Shown piece by piece: positions 60,130 to 64,000 of a stretch of 64,000 nucleotides of DNA. How positions within the stretch are numbered: position 1 is the stretch's first letter; every line of letters starts with the position of its first letter. The notes beneath the pieces were generated by a model, which saw only the letters and a program-made list of their open reading frames with translations, was not told where the DNA came from and did no database searches. The stretch lies in the NCBI RefSeq assembly GCF_900079725.1, contig NZ_LT599032.1, forward strand, positions 4,212,054-4,276,053. Reading direction: 5' to 3'. Both the position numbers and the translations under genes were made by a program. Source of the DNA: an uncultured Dysgonomonas sp. Its GTDB lineage: Bacteria; Bacteroidota; Bacteroidia; Bacteroidales; Dysgonomonadaceae.

Positions 60130-61098
60130 AGGGCAAACGCACGAAATCGAGGATTTTAGCCATTGATTTCATTTACATTTATTGACTGTATATAGTTAAA
60201 ACCTGACACATCTGACACTTTTTTACTGTTTTTATGCCGTTTATTTTATATTTGTTAATCATGTGAATCAGTAGGTGAGATTTAACGTTGGATTATTTTT
60301 TACATAATTACCGTCTTTGTTTATTTCCGGAGACTTGGCTCAATCCTGCCGCGCCTTCCCGGGCTTGTCCTTACTTTTGGCATTGCCCAAAAGTAAGCAA
60401 AAGGCTAGCGCTAAGTTCCTCGGCGACCCACAATCGGTTTGCCGGCTGAAAGGGACCAACGGGCTATCGCCCCGTCACTTTCAACGTCGCCTGCACCGTG
60501 TGGGTACCCCGCCTGCGAAACTAATGCGCGTCCGCTGACGCACAAGTAGGGCGAAGCCCTTCGAACCCAAATAAGACAGTCTCTTGTCGTCGCTTTGCGA
60601 CCACGGCCTCGTCCCGCAGGCGGGGTACCCAATCCGTAAAGCGGAGGTGTAGAGCAAAATAGGGTGGCTGCTATACCCGGTCGATAATCCTACTAATGAT
60701 GACTTCGTATTATTTTGCTCCACCGAAGCTGCGGTTTTGGGTCGCCGAGGGATGCAGCCTTGATTTTTTGGTTCGTTTTGCATCAAGGCAAAATGAACAT
60801 TCGAACGAAACGGAGTGAAGTCGAAAATAATCCAATAATTTTATCCAACAATAATTACTTTAACTACTGATTGGAATTAATCATATATAGTTAAAAGGTA
60901 ACAGTTTTTTTAGCTATTAGCTGATCGCTTTTAGCCATTAGCCTTTTTCTCGTATCTTGTCTACTCGTATCTCATTTAACTTATTACTTACTACTTATCT
61001 CAATACATCAAAGAACTATAAGCTAACAGCTAAAGGCTACCAGCTATCCATATAGATAAACTTTCTGCATAAAAACACATATTTCGTGCGTTTGCCCT
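60130..61098. mobile_element. MITE-like non-coding element with perfect 18-bp terminal inverted repeats
   Basis: AGGGCAAACGCACGAAAT (60130-60147) and its exact reverse complement ATTTCGTGCGTTTGCCCT (61081-61098) bound a 969-bp segment between gyrB and the M28 gene. Outside them is GATAATATT on each side. Inside there is no transposase and no convincing ORF, so it would be a non-autonomous element or the remains of one. The inside contains a nested structured module (60289-60835) and, at its right side, inverted copies of units seen in the dispersed repeats (AAAAGGTAACAG at 60893-60904, CTTGTCTACTCGTATCTC at 60957-60974, CATATAGATAAACTTT at 61051-61066). Confidence 0.65.
60289..60835. repeat. 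nested GC-richer structured module
   Basis: Bounded by TTGGATTATTTT (60289-60300) and AAAATAATCCAA (60824-60835). Internal perfect inverted pairs are CTTACTTTTGG/CCAAAAGTAAG (60370-60380, 60387-60397), CCTCGGCGACCCA/TGGGTCGCCGAGG (60418-60430, 60738-60750) and TGGGTACCCCGCCTGCG/CGCAGGCGGGGTACCCA (60501-60517, 60615-60631), plus GTTCGTTTTGC/GCAAAATGAAC near 60771-60798. It is clearly richer in G and C than its surroundings. Frames of 70-100 codons across it look like chance. Similar sequences are, to my recollection, common between genes in Bacteroidetes. Confidence 0.65.
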
Positions 61099-61099
61099 T

Positions 61100-61108
61100 G
61101 ATAATATT
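61100..61108. repeat. flanking direct repeat, right copy
   Basis: GATAATATT, the partner of 60120-60128. Confidence 0.6.
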
Positions 61109-61116
61109 AAAATGAC

Positions 61117-61147
61117 TTTAAGGATATCATATCATTTCTTATCTTTG
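61117..61147 (+). promoter_or_regulatory. promoter of the M28/glutaminyl cyclase-like gene
   Basis: TTTA (61117-61120) and TATCTTTG (61140-61147) are 19 nt apart, 20 nt before the ATG. It lies just outside the inverted-repeat element, so the insertion left it intact. Confidence 0.6.
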
Positions 61148-61167
61148 CACCTGTATATTTTAACTAT

Positions 61168-62163
61168 ATGAGAATGACATTTAAGAATATTGTTGCTGTG
61201 TGCCTTATGTTGTCGCTGATAGCTTGTGCATGTAATAATAAAACTGCCTCAAAACCAGTGGAAGCATACCAGAAAGTTTCGCCAGATTTCAATGCAGATA
61301 GTGCATATCAGTTTGTAGATAAGCAAGTCTCTTTCGGTCCTCGTGTACCCAATACCCCTCAGCATATTGCTTGTGGCGATTACCTTGTAGCCGAACTGAA
61401 GCGTTTCGGTGCAGATGTGCAGGAGCAAAAGATGGTGCTGACAGCATATGATGGAACAAAGCTGAATTCCCGTAATATAATAGGTTCTTACGGACCGGAT
61501 AAGAAAACCAGGGTATTACTATTTGCGCATTGGGACACACGCCCTTATTCAGACCATGACCCTAATCCGGATAATTATCACAAGCCTGTGTTAGGTGCAA
61601 ACGATGCTGCCAGTGGAGTAGGAGTGTTACTCGAAATAGCCCGTATCATTCAATCTCAATCTCCGGCAGTAGGCGTGGATATCATTTTCTTCGATGCGGA
61701 AGATTATGGGATCCCAGAGTTTGCAGAGAAATCTGTTATCGAAGGAAATACATGGTGCTTAGGCTCCCAATACTGGGCTAAAAATCCGCATGTACCTAAT
61801 TATAAGGCTAAATATGGTATTTTACTCGATATGGTAGGGGCTGATGGAGCTACTTTCTACAAAGAAGAATATTCACGCATTTATGCAAAGAATATTGTGG
61901 AGAAGGTATGGAGTACTGCTGGTCAAATGAATTATGGTGCCTTTTTTAAAGGAGAGGAGATGGGCGGAATCACAGACGACCATGTACCGGTGAACGAAGT
62001 TCGACGTATTCCAAGTATAGATATTATCGATTACAGACCAAATACAGAACATGGGTTCTTCCATTCGTGGCATACCCAGAAAGACGATATGAGCAATATC
62101 AGCAAAAAAACACTCGGAGTTGTCGGACAGACAGTGCTGGAGGTTATCTATAAGGAGAAATAA
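61168..62163 (+). CDS. M28-fold lipoprotein, probable glutaminyl-peptide cyclotransferase
   Basis: A 331-residue protein with a lipobox (LIAC, Cys20, with a second Cys22). Zinc ligands of the M28/glutaminyl cyclase fold are His121 in FAHWDTRP, Asp146 in GANDAASG, Glu178 in FFDAEDYG and His302 in SWHTQKDD. The single-metal layout and the DAEDYG and HTQKDD motifs resemble the type II glutaminyl cyclases known from Bacteroidetes such as Porphyromonas. These convert N-terminal Gln to pyroglutamate on exported proteins. A true aminopeptidase is the alternative. It is followed 2 nt later by sufE. Confidence 0.85.
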   Translation: MRMTFKNIVAVCLMLSLIACACNNKTASKPVEAYQKVSPDFNADSAYQFVDKQVSFGPRVPNTPQHIACGDYLVAELKRFGADVQEQKMVLTAYDGTKLNSRNIIGSYGPDKKTRVLLFAHWDTRPYSDHDPNPDNYHKPVLGANDAASGVGVLLEIARIIQSQSPAVGVDIIFFDAEDYGIPEFAEKSVIEGNTWCLGSQYWAKNPHVPNYKAKYGILLDMVGADGATFYKEEYSRIYAKNIVEKVWSTAGQMNYGAFFKGEEMGGITDDHVPVNEVRRIPSIDIIDYRPNTEHGFFHSWHTQKDDMSNISKKTLGVVGQTVLEVIYKEK

Positions 62164-62165
62164 GA

Positions 62166-62594
62166 ATGGCTACAATAAACGAAATACAAGACGAAATAAT
62201 AGAAGAGTTTTCCATGTTCGAAGATTGGATGGACCGTTATGCGCTCCTCATAGAACTGGGTAACTCCCTTGATAAACTCGATGATAAATCGAAGACAGAA
62301 GATAATCTTATAGTGGGATGCCAGAGTCGTGTATGGCTGCAAGCCGATTATGTCGATGGCAAAGTCGTATTTAAAGCAGAGAGTGATGCCGTTATCGTAA
62401 AAGGAATAATTGCCCTGCTTATCAAAGTTTTATCGAACAGGACTCCCGATGAGATTATCAATACCGACCTTTATTTTATAGAAAAGATCGGTTTGAAGGA
62501 AAATCTTAGTCCTACCCGTTCCAATGGGTTGGTTTCGATGATAAAACAAATCCGTTTCTATGCCATGGCCTACAAGGCAAAAGAAATGGGATAA
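62166..62594 (+). CDS. sufE: SufE family sulfur acceptor
   Basis: A 142-residue SufE-type protein that takes sulfane sulfur from the SufS cysteine desulfurase. The reactive cysteine is Cys52 in NLIVGCQSRVW, and the C-terminal SPTRSNGLVSMIKQIR region is conserved. It lies immediately after the M28 gene, while no other suf genes are in the window. It ends 9 nt from the convergent thiamine pyrophosphokinase gene. Confidence 0.93.
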   Translation: MATINEIQDEIIEEFSMFEDWMDRYALLIELGNSLDKLDDKSKTEDNLIVGCQSRVWLQADYVDGKVVFKAESDAVIVKGIIALLIKVLSNRTPDEIINTDLYFIEKIGLKENLSPTRSNGLVSMIKQIRFYAMAYKAKEMG

Positions 62595-62603
62595 TGCTTC
62601 CAT

Positions 62604-63245
62604 TCAAAATGCCCGGTATACCACGGTCCGGCCTTTTGTCTCTATTGTAAACTCATTGCCTGTACACTCATTCAGTGTTGCCTGCCACCAATTAGTAAAC
62701 ACATGATTGTGTATTGGATATGCGAGGTTATGGGAGGTTAAAGGCATTTTGTCAATAGAGAATAGTGATACCTGTTGCTTTATTTCACTTTCGAATGTTG
62801 AGTCGGAATCAATAGCTACAAATACTCCATAATCCGTAACCATTTCCACTTCGGCATCTTTCATATAATCACATAGCAGGCTGATATTCGCTATCGTATG
62901 GTCTTCTCTTTTGCCAGTCGCTCCCAGAATGGTAATATTACGTTTACCTTGTTTTATACAGAATTGTACTGCTTTTGTCAGATCATTTGTTTCTTGTTCA
63001 GAAATGCGGTGTATGATACCTGCAAATTTTGATAAGCTGTCCTCCGATAGCGAATCGCAATCGCCTACAATAGCATCCGGTATCAAATTGGTTTTAGCCA
63101 GATTGTTAATAGCTCCGTCGCAGCAAACAAGATATTTGCTGTTATTTAATATTGCCAAAGCAATGGGGTGAGTTGGGAATTCTCCGTTTGCTAATATTAC
63201 TGTTTCCGTTTCCCGATAAGGTTGCGGCATGCTGTATCTTTTCAT
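62604..63245 (-). CDS. thiamine pyrophosphokinase
   Basis: A 213-residue thiamine diphosphokinase that makes thiamine diphosphate from thiamine and ATP. The catalytic N-terminal domain shows CCDGAINNLAKTNLIPDAIVGDCDSLSE (quoted in parts: CCDGAINNL and PDAIVGDCDSLSE), DLTKAVQFCI and ILGATGKREDHTIANISLL. The C-terminal beta-rich domain (about 140-213) binds thiamine. Length is normal. No TPP riboswitch is seen in the 34-nt gap before it. Confidence 0.92.
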   Translation of the reverse strand: MKRYSMPQPYRETETVILANGEFPTHPIALAILNNSKYLVCCDGAINNLAKTNLIPDAIVGDCDSLSEDSLSKFAGIIHRISEQETNDLTKAVQFCIKQGKRNITILGATGKREDHTIANISLLCDYMKDAEVEMVTDYGVFVAIDSDSTFESEIKQQVSLFSIDKMPLTSHNLAYPIHNHVFTNWWQATLNECTGNEFTIETKGRTVVYRAF

Positions 63246-63278
63246 TCTTAGTGTTCTATAGCCTATAGAACAGCAAAG

Positions 63279-63986
63279 TTAGCGATTAGTTCGGTTTTTT
63301 AATCCATCTGTGTCTTCATTTTGTTCGAATGAGCCCACTGGTGTAGCCGAATTGGAATTGCCCGACAGGTCAAACTCTTTCACTTCCTCTTGCCCTGTAC
63401 TGTCGAAGTTAAACATCTTATATTGCTGTCCGTCTTTATCGACCCTTACACCCCATGTTTTGCTTTCAGGAGTGTACCAGAAGGTGCATTTCCATATGTT
63501 GCCGTCGGTTTTGTTGTAAACGCCCTCAAATTCGAGATATTCTAATACATCGTTATATCCAAAAGCATTCCGCCCGCTTTCATGGTCTATGATGGAACAA
63601 TTACCTAGTGCATCACATTCGATCCATTTACCTACTTTTACCTGTAAAGGTAATAATACCCCCTTTTGCTTTAGATTTCCATTGGGATAAAATTCTTTAT
63701 AAACAGTATGGATGGCAGGGTACGCAGGCCTTTCGAATATTTCGATATTGGAATTGCGTCTGTAGGCTTTTGCCTGTATCTGTGTTCCGTCAGTTTTAGT
63801 TTCCGTATAATCCAATATAGAGCCTTTGAATTTGGAACTGTACTGACTTGTATTTAATTTTTCGCTGCTAATTGCCACTTTAATATGGGGGTAAATTTCG
63901 GTGTAAGCGGATTGAGCCTTTATTGTGGTGAAAGCTATTAATACGAGAACTGCGAAAATAGTAGGTTTTAATACAGTTGTTTTCAT
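63279..63986 (-). CDS. hypothetical secreted protein with YwqK-like motif
   Basis: A 235-residue protein. A signal peptide covers about residues 1-24 (ends TIKAQS). Residues about 95-125 (YKEFYPNGNLKQKGVLLPL, KVGKWIECDALGN) match the 'tail fibre/YwqK-like' repeat seen in many Bacteroidetes secreted proteins. The C-terminal tail is acidic and asparagine-rich. The function is unknown. The start lies 14 nt from the window end, so any upstream control region is mostly outside. Confidence 0.7.
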   Translation of the reverse strand: MKTTVLKPTIFAVLVLIAFTTIKAQSAYTEIYPHIKVAISSEKLNTSQYSSKFKGSILDYTETKTDGTQIQAKAYRRNSNIEIFERPAYPAIHTVYKEFYPNGNLKQKGVLLPLQVKVGKWIECDALGNCSIIDHESGRNAFGYNDVLEYLEFEGVYNKTDGNIWKCTFWYTPESKTWGVRVDKDGQQYKMFNFDSTGQEEVKEFDLSGNSNSATPVGSFEQNEDTDGLKNRTNR

Positions 63987-64000
63987 AATTCAATATGTTT

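Noticed and set aside
60317-60786. Frames of 73-101 codons in the structured module
   Set aside because: They overlap each other on both strands and run through inverted repeats; composition follows RNA-like pairing rather than codon use.

Overview
The window looks like a chromosomal segment of a Bacteroidales bacterium, most likely Dysgonomonas or a close relative. That placement rests on recognition of the 16S rRNA sequence and on gene content: a SusC/SusD system, many lipoproteins, Bacteroidetes-type promoters (-33 TTTG and -7 TAnnTTTG) at most gene starts, and a kdsA gene. No alignment was run, so the genus is an inference. No phage, IS transposase or CRISPR array is visible.

Layout. 1-5.1 kb: a Tat-exported DUF362 protein (cut by the window edge), a phosphoribosyltransferase, an ECF-type membrane protein, then a co-directional run kdsA-comB-yraN-yjbR-birA and a small opposing gene. 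5.3-12.1 kb: an arginine cluster, argR-GNAT-argG, a repeat-filled gap, then argC, a novel duplicated-domain protein, a MutS-like ATPase and argD. 12.1-14.4 kb: DUF2752 and CD225-like membrane proteins, a GH25 lysozyme and a cupin. 14.4-17.8 kb: a phenylalanine/tyrosine operon (prephenate dehydratase, aminotransferase, DAHP synthase-chorismate mutase). It is preceded by a complete attenuator: a promoter, a 24-residue leader peptide with 9 Phe and 3 Tyr, an antiterminator arm and an intrinsic terminator. 18-28.8 kb: acyl-CoA synthetase, ettA, a DUF5686 outer-membrane protein, a lipid kinase, an OmpA lipoprotein, a cysteine desulfidase-like enzyme and a small lipoprotein.

28.8-37.5 kb is a starch/maltooligosaccharide locus on the minus strand (susC-susD-susE-like, then susB). 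Two LacI-type palindromes sit at exactly the same distance from a candidate -7 box, one upstream of susC and one upstream of susB, so the two transcription units appear to share a regulator. The long susC leader carries a (TC)29 microsatellite. 37.7-43.5 kb is a three-gene RND efflux operon. 44-48.4 kb holds an esterase, HIT and greA, a thioredoxin-fold lipoprotein without its cysteine pair, and an envelope protein.

48.5-54.2 kb is a complete rRNA operon (16S, tRNA-Ile, tRNA-Ala, 23S, 5S) with promoter and terminator. After it come two glycosyltransferases, a CotH-kinase lipoprotein gene interrupted by an in-frame TAG where a BACON domain would have Trp, gyrB, a roughly 970-bp non-coding element with perfect 18-bp terminal inverted repeats and 9-bp flanking direct repeats, a glutaminyl-cyclase-like M28 protein, sufE, thiamine pyrophosphokinase and a secreted hypothetical. 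A family of related non-coding repeats fills the larger gaps at about 7.7, 19.8, 43.6 and 60.9 kb.
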